Shown piece by piece: positions 1 to 11,451 of a DNA stretch of 64,000 bases. The stretch comes from JACQFZ01 sp045810625 (GTDB taxonomy: Bacteria; Pseudomonadota; Gammaproteobacteria; Acidiferrobacterales; Sulfurifustaceae), in the NCBI GenBank assembly GCA_045810625.1, contig JBJMVQ010000074.1, positions 11,632 to 75,631 on the forward strand, written 5' to 3'. The position numbers were made by a program, and so were the translations under genes. Position 1 is the stretch's first letter; the number at the start of each line of letters is the position of its first letter. The notes under the pieces are model-generated. The model had not been told where the DNA came from. It ran no database searches and worked only from the letters and a program-made list of their open reading frames with translations.

Positions 1-527
1 CACTTAATGAGCGTCGAGACGGGTGAGATGTAACCGAGACCGAGACCAATGCCGCCGAGGACGCCGGGCCCGAGCCACATCAGCCAGAGTTGATGCGTAT
101 AGATCGCGAAGGCGCCGATCACGAGCCCGCCGCACCAGCACAACGCCGCGACGAACCCGGCTTTGCGCGGTCCAGCGTGCTCGAGCCACCCGCCCCAGAT
201 CGCGGCCGCGCCGCCGAGGAAGACGAAGAAGAGTGTGTACATCCATCCGAGCGTGCTGATTCTCCAATCGCAGCCGGACGCGAACAACGACTGGACGAAC
301 GACATGTCGGCCGGACACGCGATCGACTGCGTCAAGCCGACGGCACGCGACAGCGGCAGCCAGAACACACTGAAGCCGTACGCCATGCCGATACAAAGAT
401 GAATAGCGAGCGCTGCGGGCGGCACCAGCCAACGATTGAAACCAGGACCCGCGATGATCCGTTCCTTGGAAAGCAGGCCGGATCCCGGAATCGCGGATCC
501 CGCCATTGTATCGGCTGCTTGAGCCAT
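1..527 (-). CDS. OFA-family MFS transporter, N-terminal part (runs off the left edge)
   Basis: This is the first 175 codons of a major facilitator protein; the rest lies beyond base 1. The start ATG (525-527 on the plus strand) follows a strong ribosome site, GGAGGAA, at good spacing. The translation has a 30-residue cytoplasmic leader, then hydrophobic segments with typical OFA (oxalate/formate antiporter-like) features: [21 protein letters not shown], then [20 protein letters not shown] followed by EHAGPRKAG, and [22 protein letters not shown]. It lies downstream of boxA on the same strand, so an aromatic or organic acid substrate linked to benzoate use is plausible. Substrate is inference; the family call is firm. 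Confidence 0.85.
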   Translation of the reverse strand, partial: [175 protein letters not shown]

Positions 528-843
528 TGTTATTCCTCCGCTGGTTGTAAGGAAATTGTTTTCGTCCGCTCGTTAAGTCCCCGACTGCCTTTTGTTGGAC
601 ATCAAATTGCACTATATCCACTTTTTTCCCAGGGTGTCACGCTGCTTGTGTGACACCGGACCTGAGTGCTTCGTTTAAGACGGGCGCCGGCACCGCGTCG
701 AAAAATATCGTTGCCGGACGGCTCGATCAGCGGAACCGCGGGGTTCGTGCGCCGCTCGAAACCAACGGTTCGCTTTCGATAACGGATCGGATCGGCCTAT
801 TAGTCGGCGATATTGCGTTCTTTCTTACCGCGTTCGCTTTGTT
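528..843. other. Intergenic region between boxA and the MFS gene
   Basis: These 316 bases separate the boxA stop from the MFS start. I see no convincing gene. They hold one clear inverted repeat (633-657) and an AT-richer stretch around 550-640 that would suit a promoter for the MFS gene. Confidence 0.6.
633..657. promoter_or_regulatory. Inverted repeat upstream of the MFS gene, candidate operator
   Basis: GGTGTCAC at 633-640 and GTGACACC at 650-657 form perfect 8-base arms around a 9-base loop, about 105 bases upstream of the MFS start. No T-run follows on the minus strand (an A-run does), so it does not look like an intrinsic terminator for boxA. A transcription-factor site for the MFS gene is the better reading. 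Confidence 0.4.
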
Positions 844-2067
844 TTAATACGTTTCAACATGCAAGCGGCCATTCGCGAGCAGCTCGGCCTGGAGCTGCTC
901 CCAGCTCATGCCTTGGGTATCACATACCTCTCGAAACGCCGCTTTGACACCTTCCTCCATGCCCTTCAAGCCACACACGTAGACGTAACAGTTTTCGTCG
1001 CGGAGCAGCCGCGCGACATCGCGAGCGCGGGCCCGGATTAAATCCTGCACGTAGGTCTTCGGCTGTCCCGCCTCGCGGGAAAACGCGAGATTCACGTCGA
1101 TGAAATCGCGCGGAAGCTTGGTGAGGGGACCGAAATAAGGCAGCTCGCCCTTGCGCCGCGCGCCGAAAAACAGCATCAGCTCCCCACTCTCCTTCAGCTC
1201 GCGGCGCCGGCGACGGTGTTCCGTCATCGCCCGCATCGGCGCGGAACCCGTGCCGGTGCAGATCATGAGCAGGCTCGAGCCCGGATGGTTCGGCATCAGG
1301 AACGTCGTGCCGTACGGACCGACCACTTTGACCTGATCGCCCTTCTGCAAATCGCAAAGATAATTGGACGCCACACCTTTGGCCGGTGCGCCGTTCCAGT
1401 CCTCGGTAACGCGTTTCACGGTCAGCGCGAGATTGTTGTGATTCGGCTTCTCGCCGTCGCGCGGGCTCGCCACCGAATACAGCCGGATGTAATGCGGCTT
1501 GCCGTTGGCGTCGACGCCCGGCGGAACGACGCCGATCGACTGGCCCTCCAACACCGGAAACGCGACGTTGCCAAAATCCAAAATGATGTGACGGACGTCG
1601 CTGCTCGCGCCTTCTTCGGTCAGCCGAAAATTTCCGACGACCGTCGCGATCGCCGGTTTGCTCAGCGTGTAAACGTTTACGCGCGGCTTTTCCGCGGACC
1701 ACGGGGCGGGCGCGACGCCGCCTTGCCCAGCGCGCGCCTCGGTCGTCAGGCGCTCGACTTCTTCCGGCAGCGCCTCGTCGTTCGTCGACGCGACCTCGAC
1801 CGGAGCAGGCAGGCTGTCCCACGAAAGCTGCTCGGCGAGCGTATAGGGTTTCGATTTCGCGACCTTCCGCCAGTTGTCGATGGCGCCGGTGGGACACGGT
1901 GCGATGCACGCGTTACACGCATTGCAGATCGCCGCATCGACCACGTAGTTCCGGCTGTCGTGCGTAACCGCCTTGGTCGGGCACGTCTCTTCGCACGTGT
2001 TGCACCGGATACAGATCTCCGGATCGATGACGTGCTGCAATACGATGTCAGTGTCGTTCCGTCCCAT
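844..2067 (-). CDS. boxA: Benzoyl-CoA 2,3-epoxidase reductase subunit BoxA
   Basis: The 407-residue protein is the reductase of benzoyl-CoA 2,3-epoxidase; it passes electrons from NADPH to the di-iron oxygenase BoxB. Two 4Fe-4S ferredoxin motifs stand near the N-terminus ([12 protein letters not shown] around residues 18-29 and [12 protein letters not shown] around 48-59). A ferredoxin-NADP reductase module follows, with RLYSVASP for FAD and [10 protein letters not shown] for nucleotide binding. Length and order match the family. It is the last box gene of the operon boxR-boxC-boxB-boxA. The 221-base gap to boxB holds a pair of inverted repeats. The ribosome site before ATG 2067 is weak. Confidence 0.96.
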   Translation of the reverse strand: MGRNDTDIVLQHVIDPEICIRCNTCEETCPTKAVTHDSRNYVVDAAICNACNACIAPCPTGAIDNWRKVAKSKPYTLAEQLSWDSLPAPVEVASTNDEALPEEVERLTTEARAGQGGVAPAPWSAEKPRVNVYTLSKPAIATVVGNFRLTEEGASSDVRHIILDFGNVAFPVLEGQSIGVVPPGVDANGKPHYIRLYSVASPRDGEKPNHNNLALTVKRVTEDWNGAPAKGVASNYLCDLQKGDQVKVVGPYGTTFLMPNHPGSSLLMICTGTGSAPMRAMTEHRRRRRELKESGELMLFFGARRKGELPYFGPLTKLPRDFIDVNLAFSREAGQPKTYVQDLIRARARDVARLLRDENCYVYVCGLKGMEEGVKAAFREVCDTQGMSWEQLQAELLANGRLHVETY

Positions 2068-2101
2068 GGTTAACTTTCGGACCTATTCGAGTTCATGAAT
2101 T

Positions 2102-2286
2102 TTCACCGCAGAGGACGCAGAGGGCGCAGAGATTATGAAGGATAGTGCCGTGCCTTCTACAGGAATTCATAACACTAGTCCTCAACGTCGCCCGCCTTTA
2201 TTACTTCGCAAGCGGCCGACGTCCAATTTTCGAATGATCCATCAATTCTCTCTTCCTCCGCGTCCTCTGCGTCCTCCGCGGTTTGA
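2102..2286. repeat. Inverted pair of dispersed GGACGCAGA repeats between boxB and boxA
   Basis: The left copy (2102-2131, plus orientation) starts TTCACCGCAGAGGACGCAG. The right copy (2249-2286) is the same sequence in reverse orientation. Their 27-base cores agree at 24 positions when one is reverse-complemented, so boxBA mRNA could form a long stem with a loop of about 117 bases. The same family recurs near 12.2-12.7, 31.8, 34.0 and 46.0-46.1 kb. Confidence 0.85.
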
Positions 2287-2288
2287 AT

Positions 2289-3713
<1,425 letters not shown>

Positions 3714-3735
3714 CACAGGCTCCTCGACGGGTGCG

Positions 3736-5418
3736 CTACACGCGCTCCCAGTTGAACTTCGCCTTGTTGCCGGTTCCGAAGACTTTCAGCGCGCCGGCTT
3801 CACCGACGGCGTTCGGGCGAATGAAAATCCAGTTCTGCCACGCCGACAGGCGGCCGAAGATCTTGGTCTCGCACGTCTCGGCGCCGCCGAAGCGGAGGTT
3901 CGCTTCCATCCCCGTCAGCGCGTCGGGCGACAAACTTCCACGCTCTTCGAGCGCCAGGCGGATCTCGTCGTTCCAATCGAGCTCATCGGGCGTCACCGTC
4001 ACGAGCCCGAGCGCGAGCGCTTCTTCCGCGCGCAGCTCGCGGCCGACCGCCGCTTTCACCTTCTCTATCGCCGCTGCCTCGCCGTAAAAACGCGATTCGA
4101 TACGGGAGAGATGATTCACGCCGGCGTACGCACCGAAGTTCATCCCTGAAACGGTGATAGCGGGCGCGGTCGCAGTGTCCGGCAGCGTGAGCATGTAGCT
4201 GCGATCTGCCGCGAGCGCCAACTCGAAGAGCGTGCCGACGAAGCACGAACCCGGATCGATCAGCGCGAAGATCGTGCGCGCGCTCACGTCGAGGCGCGCG
4301 AACGCGCGGCGCAACATGCCGATCGCCTCGCGCACGAACCAATGGTTCTGATGCGCAGCGAGCGTCGCGTCCACCGCGAGCATCCGCGCTCGGTCGCCGC
4401 GCGTCTGCATCATCCAGAGACCAATCTCCAGATCATTCGTGCGCAGCGTAAGGATCGCATCGTCGAGCTCGCGCGCCATTTGCAGCGGCCACCAACCGGC
4501 GCCCGCCGTGACGATGCGGTCGATATCTTGCGGCTCCGTGTCGCGCGGCGCCGTGACCGTGAATGTCGCGCGACGGTTCGCGCGATCGATCTGCACGTCG
4601 ACGAATTCGTAGTGATAGCCGTTCGCGTCGATCGTGCGCTTGAGCGGCGTGAGGGGTACACCCTGCGCATTATTCGGACGATCGCTCTGCTCCGCGAGCT
4701 CGCGCGCCCGCCGCTGGATGTACTCATTGAACTGCGCCGGCTTGATCACTTCGTCGACCAGCCGCCACTCTTTTGCCCGCGCGCCGCGTATACCTTCCGC
4801 GGTGGTCGCGAAGATGTCGGCGTGGTCGCGCCGCACCTTGCGCTTGTCGGTGAGCCGCGTCAGCCCGCCGGTGCCGGGCAGCACGCCGAGCAGCGGAACT
4901 TCGGGCAGGCTCACCGCCGAGGAGCGATCGTCGATCAGAACGATTTCGTCGCACGCGAGCGCCAGCTCATAGCCGCCGCCCGCGGTCGTGCCGTTGCAGG
5001 CGGCGATGAACTTGAGCCCGGAGTGCCCGCTCGAATCTTCGATGCCGTTGCGCGTCTCGTTGGTGAATTTGCAGAAATTGACTTTGCCGGCGTGCGACGA
5101 TTGCCCCAGCATGAAGATGTTCGCGCCCGAGCAGAAGATGCGGTCCTTCGCGCTCGTGATGATGACGCTGCGCACTTCCGGATGCTCGAACCGGATGCGC
5201 TGCAGCGCATCGTGCAGCTCGATGTCGACGCCGAGGTCGTACGAATTGAGCTTGAGCTTGTAACCGGGTTTCAACCCGCGCTCTTCGTTCACGTCCATCG
5301 ACAACGTGGCCACCGGACCGTCGAACGACAGGCGCCAGTGCACGTAGCGCTCCGGGCTCGTTTGATAATCGACGAATGCGTTCGCTTCGCTTTCCGTCTT
5401 GACCGCGACCTGACCCAC
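3736..5418 (-). CDS. boxC: 2,3-epoxybenzoyl-CoA dihydrolase BoxC
   Basis: The 560-residue protein is the crotonase-superfamily enzyme that opens the ring of 2,3-epoxybenzoyl-CoA hydrolytically, giving 3,4-dehydroadipyl-CoA semialdehyde and formate. Crotonase oxyanion-hole sequence is seen at DRIFCSGANIFML and AACNGTTAGGGYELALACDEIVL in the first half. A second, diverged half (LIDPGSCFVGTLFELALAADR) accounts for the double length typical of BoxC. Translation starts at GTG 5418 with GGAGGG just upstream. Only one base separates it from the boxR stop, so translation of the two is probably coupled. Confidence 0.96.
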   Translation of the reverse strand: MGQVAVKTESEANAFVDYQTSPERYVHWRLSFDGPVATLSMDVNEERGLKPGYKLKLNSYDLGVDIELHDALQRIRFEHPEVRSVIITSAKDRIFCSGANIFMLGQSSHAGKVNFCKFTNETRNGIEDSSGHSGLKFIAACNGTTAGGGYELALACDEIVLIDDRSSAVSLPEVPLLGVLPGTGGLTRLTDKRKVRRDHADIFATTAEGIRGARAKEWRLVDEVIKPAQFNEYIQRRARELAEQSDRPNNAQGVPLTPLKRTIDANGYHYEFVDVQIDRANRRATFTVTAPRDTEPQDIDRIVTAGAGWWPLQMARELDDAILTLRTNDLEIGLWMMQTRGDRARMLAVDATLAAHQNHWFVREAIGMLRRAFARLDVSARTIFALIDPGSCFVGTLFELALAADRSYMLTLPDTATAPAITVSGMNFGAYAGVNHLSRIESRFYGEAAAIEKVKAAVGRELRAEEALALGLVTVTPDELDWNDEIRLALEERGSLSPDALTGMEANLRFGGAETCETKIFGRLSAWQNWIFIRPNAVGEAGALKVFGTGNKAKFNWERV

Positions 5419-5419
5419 G

Positions 5420-6355
5420 TTACCCTCCTGACGAAATTTTCGCGCGCTCAGCCATTACGACCTGGCGCAGCTTCTGCAAACTTTCCTGCGGCGTTTCGCC
5501 CGCCGTATCAACCTGCGCGTCCGCTTTCGCGTACAGCGGCTCGCGCGCGGCGAGGATGCGCCGCAAATCGTCCATCGCCGCTTTGTTGTCCTGCATCGGC
5601 CGGAAATCGCCCTGCGCGGCCACACGCGCCATATGCTCTTCAGGAGCCGCTTTGAGCCAGACCGTGTAGCAGTGCGACAGCAGCAAGTTGTAGGTCTCGA
5701 GCTCCGAGACGATGCCGCCGCCGGCCGAAATCACCGCGCGGTCGTGCGTGTCGAGCACGCGTTCGAGCGCGCGCCGCTCGAGCCGGCGGTATCCGGCCTG
5801 TCCATATAGCAGGAACACTTCTCCAAGCGGCATGCCCGCCTCGCGTTCGATTTCGCCGTCGAGCTCGATGAACGGCGCGTCCAATTCCTTCGCAAGCAAC
5901 CTGCCGAGCGTCGATTTGCCCGCGCCACGCAGCCCGATCAGCGCGATGCGCTCCTTACGCGCCGACTCCTGGCCGCCGACGTCACGCAACAGCCGGAAGA
6001 CCGCCTCTTCCAACCGATGCTCCGGCAAACGCTCGAGGAGTCGTCGGATCACGCGACGCTCCGGCGCCGACCTGTCCTCATCGAGCAGCTCACCGAGCGA
6101 AGCCCCCAGCGCCAGCGCAACGCGCCGCAACAGCACCACCGAGATATTGCCGGCGCCCGCTTCGAGCTGTGCGAGATAACGTTCGGAGACATCGGCCGCG
6201 CCGGCGAGAACTTTCCGCGCCATGCCGCGCCGCTCGCGCAACTCGCGCACCCGCTTTCCCAAAGCAGCAAGAAACTCGCGGTCCGCGGGCGGATTGGCCG
6301 GGGCGTTTCGCGGTGATTTGGTGCGCTGCGGGCTAGGCGAAGAAGGTGAGGCCAA
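5420..6355 (-). CDS. boxR: BoxR-type regulator: XRE HTH fused to shikimate kinase-like domain
   Basis: The 311-residue protein has an XRE helix-turn-helix at about 28-90 (RVRELRERRGMARKVLAGAA, then SERYLAQLEAG) and a shikimate kinase-like domain from about 135 with P-loop GLRGAGKST (141-149). This fusion is the BzdR/BoxR architecture, in which the kinase-like domain binds benzoyl-CoA as inducer and the HTH represses the pathway genes. The start is TTG at 6355 with AAGGAG seven bases before it. It heads the box operon and diverges from the ligase gene, so autoregulation from the 6356-6588 gap is likely. Confidence 0.93.
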   Translation of the reverse strand: MASPSSPSPQRTKSPRNAPANPPADREFLAALGKRVRELRERRGMARKVLAGAADVSERYLAQLEAGAGNISVVLLRRVALALGASLGELLDEDRSAPERRVIRRLLERLPEHRLEEAVFRLLRDVGGQESARKERIALIGLRGAGKSTLGRLLAKELDAPFIELDGEIEREAGMPLGEVFLLYGQAGYRRLERRALERVLDTHDRAVISAGGGIVSELETYNLLLSHCYTVWLKAAPEEHMARVAAQGDFRPMQDNKAAMDDLRRILAAREPLYAKADAQVDTAGETPQESLQKLRQVVMAERAKISSGG

Positions 6356-6588
6356 ACGAAATCTCCTTGCGCTACCGGGCGTTGGTTGCTGGGCGGCTAA
6401 CGGCTATGCATAATAGTTCACGTTTTAGACCGGTTCAAGAAATATATTTCCGGCGGGCCGAAATACCTGCCGAATCTCCAGGACAAAAACAAACGGGTTG
6501 AACGAGCCCGCAACCGCAAGCGCTGCGCGATTCCTGATTCGTAAACGGGCATTATTCTCAGTCCGCGACCGAGCGCGAGGATAAAACG
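6356..6588. promoter_or_regulatory. Divergent promoter region between boxR and benzoate-CoA ligase
   Basis: This 233-base gap must carry the promoters for both halves of the benzoate island. It contains the 8-base palindrome TATGCATA (6405-6412). BzdR/BoxR proteins are known to recognise TGCA-containing sequences, so this is a candidate operator, but a TGCA core alone is weak evidence. The AT-richer stretch just downstream (TAATAGTTCACGTTTTAGAC) would suit promoter elements. Confidence 0.45.
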
Positions 6589-8217
<1,629 letters not shown>

Positions 8218-8266
8218 CCGCGCCGCGATTCGTGGTCGCTATCACAACGAGAGGAGCAAAACTTCG

Positions 8267-9472
8267 ATGAAAAACCACTCCCGGACATTCCTGCCGCAGA
8301 AACTCTTTCCGCGAACATTCGCCGTCGCCGTTTCCATCGCCGCCGGCTTCGCGCTGCTCGCCGGCCCGACGCTCGCCGAACAAGGCAAGCTCAAAGTCGG
8401 GCTCATGCTCCCCTCCTCCGGCACCTACGCGGCGTTGGGCAACGCGATCAGTAACGGCTTTCGGCTCGCGGTCGCCGAACAGGGCGGCAAGCTGGCCGGC
8501 CGCGAAGTCGAGTACTACACGGTCGACGATGAATCCGATCCGGCCAAGGCCCCCGAAAACACGAATAAGCTCGTGAAGCGCGATCAGGTCGATGTGCTCG
8601 TCGGCACCGTTCACTCCGGCGTTGCGATCGGCATGGCGAAGATCGCGCGCGAGACCAAGACGATCATGATTGATCCGAATGCCGGCGCCGATGAGCTCAC
8701 CGGGCCGCTGTGCGCGCCGAATATTTTCCGCACTTCGTTCAGCAACTGGCAGACGGGCTTCGCCACCGGCAAGCTCGTTGCCGACAAAAAGCACAAAACC
8801 GTCGTGACGCTCACCTGGAAATACGCAGCGGGTCAGCAGATGGTGGACGGCTTTAAGGAAGCGTTCGAGAAAGCCGGCGGCAAAGTCATGAAAGAGCTGA
8901 CGCTCCCGTTCCCGAATGTCGAGTTCCAACCGTTCCTGACCGAAATCGCATCCCTCAAACCAGACGCGGTGTTCGTGTTCTTTGCGGGCGGCGGGGCCGT
9001 CAAGTTCGTCAAGGACTACGCGGCCGCCGGCCTCAAAGGAAAAATCCCGCTCTATGGCACGGGTTTCCTCACCGACGGAACGCTCGAAGCACAAGGTGAT
9101 GCGGCGCAAGGCCTCGTCACGACGCTGCACTACGCCGATGGGCTGAACACACCGAAAGACAAGGCTTTCCGCGCGGCTTACAAGAAGGCGTACAACGCGG
9201 AGCCGGACGTTTACGCCGTTCAGGGTTACGATGCGGCGCAACTGCTGCGGGCGGGGCTCGACGCGGTGAAGGGTGACGCCGCGAAGAAGGACGAAATGAT
9301 CAAAGCGATGCAGGCGGCACGGATCGACAGCCCGCGCGGCACCTTCACGCTCTCCAAGGCGCACAACCCGGTCCAGGACTTCTACCTCCGCAAGGTGGTC
9401 GGCAAAGAAAACAAAGTCGAGGGCCTCGCCGTGAAGGCGCTCGCCGATCCGGCGCGCGGCTGCCAGATGTGA
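8267..9472 (+). CDS. ABC transporter periplasmic substrate-binding protein (branched-chain amino acid/aromatic acid type)
   Basis: This 401-residue exported receptor starts at ATG 8267 after GAGGAG. A long signal peptide ends near GPTLAEQGKL, and the mature protein begins KLKVGLMLPSSGTYAALG, typical of type I (LivJ/HbaE-like) binding proteins. It lies 49 bases after the benzoate-CoA ligase and directly before the matching permeases and ATPases, so benzoate or a related aromatic acid is the likely ligand. A strong hairpin follows the gene, as is common where the receptor must be made in excess of the membrane parts. An in-frame ATG 144 bases upstream lies inside the ligase gene and lacks a signal peptide context. 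Confidence 0.92.
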   Translation: MKNHSRTFLPQKLFPRTFAVAVSIAAGFALLAGPTLAEQGKLKVGLMLPSSGTYAALGNAISNGFRLAVAEQGGKLAGREVEYYTVDDESDPAKAPENTNKLVKRDQVDVLVGTVHSGVAIGMAKIARETKTIMIDPNAGADELTGPLCAPNIFRTSFSNWQTGFATGKLVADKKHKTVVTLTWKYAAGQQMVDGFKEAFEKAGGKVMKELTLPFPNVEFQPFLTEIASLKPDAVFVFFAGGGAVKFVKDYAAAGLKGKIPLYGTGFLTDGTLEAQGDAAQGLVTTLHYADGLNTPKDKAFRAAYKKAYNAEPDVYAVQGYDAAQLLRAGLDAVKGDAAKKDEMIKAMQAARIDSPRGTFTLSKAHNPVQDFYLRKVVGKENKVEGLAVKALADPARGCQM

Positions 9473-9541
9473 AACAAGAGCGCGACCGCGTGGTAACCTT
9501 CGGCGATCGCGTGCGCTGAGACGCCCGAGCCACCAGCCACA

Positions 9542-9569
9542 ATGCCGCGCGGCGAAACCCGCGCGGCAT
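9542..9569 (+). promoter_or_regulatory. Intercistronic stem-loop after the binding-protein gene
   Basis: An 11-base perfect stem (ATGCCGCGCGG / CCGCGCGGCAT) encloses the loop CGAAAC. No T-run follows, so it is more likely an mRNA-stabilising or attenuating hairpin than a full terminator. It would raise expression of the receptor relative to the permeases. An ATG at 9542 is buried in the stem, which argues against its use as the livH start. Confidence 0.7.
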
Positions 9570-9595
9570 CACCCTTTCGCCCGAGATCGAGTTTC

Positions 9596-10465
9596 GTGGA
9601 AGTCGCGTCGCTACTGATTCAGGTGCTGAACAGCGTCCAGTACGGATTGCTGTTGTTCCTGGTGGCGAGCGGCCTTACGCTGATTTTCGGGATCATGGGC
9701 ATCATCAATCTCGCCCATGGCAGCTTCTATATGATCGGCGCCTATATGGCGTTTTCGCTGTCCGCGCTCACCGGTAATCTGTTTTTCGCGATCGTCCTCG
9801 GCGTCGCTCTGTCCGTGCTCTTCGGCATCGCGCTCGAATGGGCGCTTTTCCGGCGGCTATACCGGCGCGATCATCTCGAGCAAGTGCTGCTCACGTTCGG
9901 CTTGATACTGATTTTCGAGGAGACGCGCAGTCTGCTGGTCGGCGACGACGTGCACGGGGTCGCGGTGCCCGACATTCTCGGCGCTTCGATCCCGCTCACC
10001 GAAAACCTGAGCTATCCGGTTTACCGGCTGTTCATCTCCGGCGTGTGCCTCGTGATCGCCGGCGCAATGTATCTCTTCATCCATCGCACGCGCCTCGGCA
10101 TGATGATTCGCGCCGGCAACACCAATCGCGAGATGGCGCAGGCGCTCGGCGTGAACATCGATCTGGTGTATCGGCTGGTGTTCGCGCTCGGCGTCGCGCT
10201 CGCCGCGCTGGGCGGTATGCTCGCCGCGCCCGTGTCGTCCGTATTCCCCGGCATGGGGAATCAAGTGCTGATCATCTCCTTCGTCGTCGTCGTGATCGGC
10301 GGCATCGGCTCGGTCTGGGGCGCGCTCGTCGCGGCGCTGCTGATCGGCTTTGCCGACACCTTCGGCAAAGTGCTGTTCCCGGAATACGCCGGCATCGCGG
10401 TGTATCTGCTGATGGCGGCGATTCTCCTGTGGCGGCCGGAAGGCCTGTTTCGTCGCGCCACGTAA
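9596..10465 (+). CDS. livH: Branched-chain-type ABC transporter permease (LivH family)
   Basis: The 289-residue inner-membrane permease begins VEVASLLIQVLNSVQYGLLLFL from GTG 9596, which matches usual LivH N-termini. The ATG at 9542 would add 18 residues without hydrophobic character and lies inside a hairpin. Signature sequence GIMGIINLAHGSFYMIGAY and the conserved C-terminal block VIGGIGSVWGALVAALLIG are present. It pairs with the LivM-type permease, whose start overlaps this stop by one base. The substrate is inferred to be benzoate from the operon. Confidence 0.92.
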   Translation: MEVASLLIQVLNSVQYGLLLFLVASGLTLIFGIMGIINLAHGSFYMIGAYMAFSLSALTGNLFFAIVLGVALSVLFGIALEWALFRRLYRRDHLEQVLLTFGLILIFEETRSLLVGDDVHGVAVPDILGASIPLTENLSYPVYRLFISGVCLVIAGAMYLFIHRTRLGMMIRAGNTNREMAQALGVNIDLVYRLVFALGVALAALGGMLAAPVSSVFPGMGNQVLIISFVVVVIGGIGSVWGALVAALLIGFADTFGKVLFPEYAGIAVYLLMAAILLWRPEGLFRRAT

Positions 10466-11451
10466 TGCCCATGCCGCGAAGCACAAAAGCGTTTCTACTC
10501 GCCGGCGCCGCGGCGCTCGCCCTCTTCCCGCTTTCGGGCTCGGCGTTTTACGTCGAGCTGCTCACGCGAATCATGATCATGGCGATCTTCGCCATGAGCC
10601 TCGATCTCCTGATCGGCTACACGGGTCTGGTGAGCTTCGGTCACGCCGCCTACTTCGGCATCGCGGCGTACGCCGTCGTGCTGCTGTCACCGAAGTACGC
10701 GGCGGCAAGCCTCTGGTGGACATTGCCGGCCTCGATATTGATCGCCGCGCTCAGCGCCTTCGTCATCGGGTGCTTCGTCCTAAGGACGAAGGGGATTTAC
10801 TTCATCATGGTCACGCTCGCGTTCGCGCAGATGGTTTACTTTCTGTTTCACGACACCGCGCTCGGCGGCGGTTCCGACGGCATCTATCTCAACTTCAAGC
10901 CGCAAACCGCGATCGCCGGTTATCAGCCGTTCGATCTCGGCAATATCCGGCATTTCTACTATTTCGTCTTCGCCGTGATGCTCGGGGTTTATTTTTTCCT
11001 GCGGCGCCTGCTGCGCTCCCCACTCGGGCACGCGCTCCTCGGCATCCGCGCGAACGAACACCGCATGCGTTCACTGGGCTTTCCGGTGTTCCGTTACAAG
11101 CTTGCGAGCTTTACGCTCGCGGGCGCGCTCGGCGGGCTCGCGGGATATCTCGGCACGCTGCAATTCGGCTTCGTCAACCCGGAAATCCTGAGCTGGCATC
11201 AATCCGGAAACGTGCTGCTGACCGTGATTCTCGGCGGGATGGGCACGCTGTACGGTCCCATTGCCGGCGCGTTTGCCTTCGTGCTGATGCAGGAGTTCTT
11301 TTCCACATTGACCAAACATTGGCAGCTCCTCATGGGACTGCTCATCGTCCTGCTCGTGCAGTTCCTGCCGGGCGGGCTGGCGAGTCTCGGCCGCGCGCCG
11401 ATACGTCGGAAAGAAGCGAAAGAATTACTGCCGGAAGCGAAGCATGGCTGA
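10465..11451 (+). CDS. livM: Branched-chain-type ABC transporter permease (LivM family)
   Basis: The 328-residue inner-membrane permease starts at ATG 10465, overlapping the livH stop codon by one base (TAATG); a second ATG two codons later is an alternative. It carries LivM hallmarks: MSLDLLIGYTGLVSFGHAAYFGIAAYAV near the N-terminus and GMGTLYGPIAGAF near the C-terminus, with about eight to ten hydrophobic segments. It partners the upstream LivH-type permease. The 3' end overlaps livG by eight bases, so translation is coupled. Confidence 0.93.
   Translation: MPMPRSTKAFLLAGAAALALFPLSGSAFYVELLTRIMIMAIFAMSLDLLIGYTGLVSFGHAAYFGIAAYAVVLLSPKYAAASLWWTLPASILIAALSAFVIGCFVLRTKGIYFIMVTLAFAQMVYFLFHDTALGGGSDGIYLNFKPQTAIAGYQPFDLGNIRHFYYFVFAVMLGVYFFLRRLLRSPLGHALLGIRANEHRMRSLGFPVFRYKLASFTLAGALGGLAGYLGTLQFGFVNPEILSWHQSGNVLLTVILGGMGTLYGPIAGAFAFVLMQEFFSTLTKHWQLLMGLLIVLLVQFLPGGLASLGRAPIRRKEAKELLPEAKHG

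Noticed and set aside
4..621. Open frame of 205 codons on the minus strand at the left edge
   Set aside because: It overlaps the OFA transporter in another frame, and its protein is Arg-rich without membrane segments. The frame starting at 527 has the ribosome site and the transporter sequence.
9542..9595. ATG 9542 as the livH start
   Set aside because: It lies within an 11-base perfect stem and adds 18 non-hydrophobic residues. GTG 9596 gives the normal LivH N-terminus.
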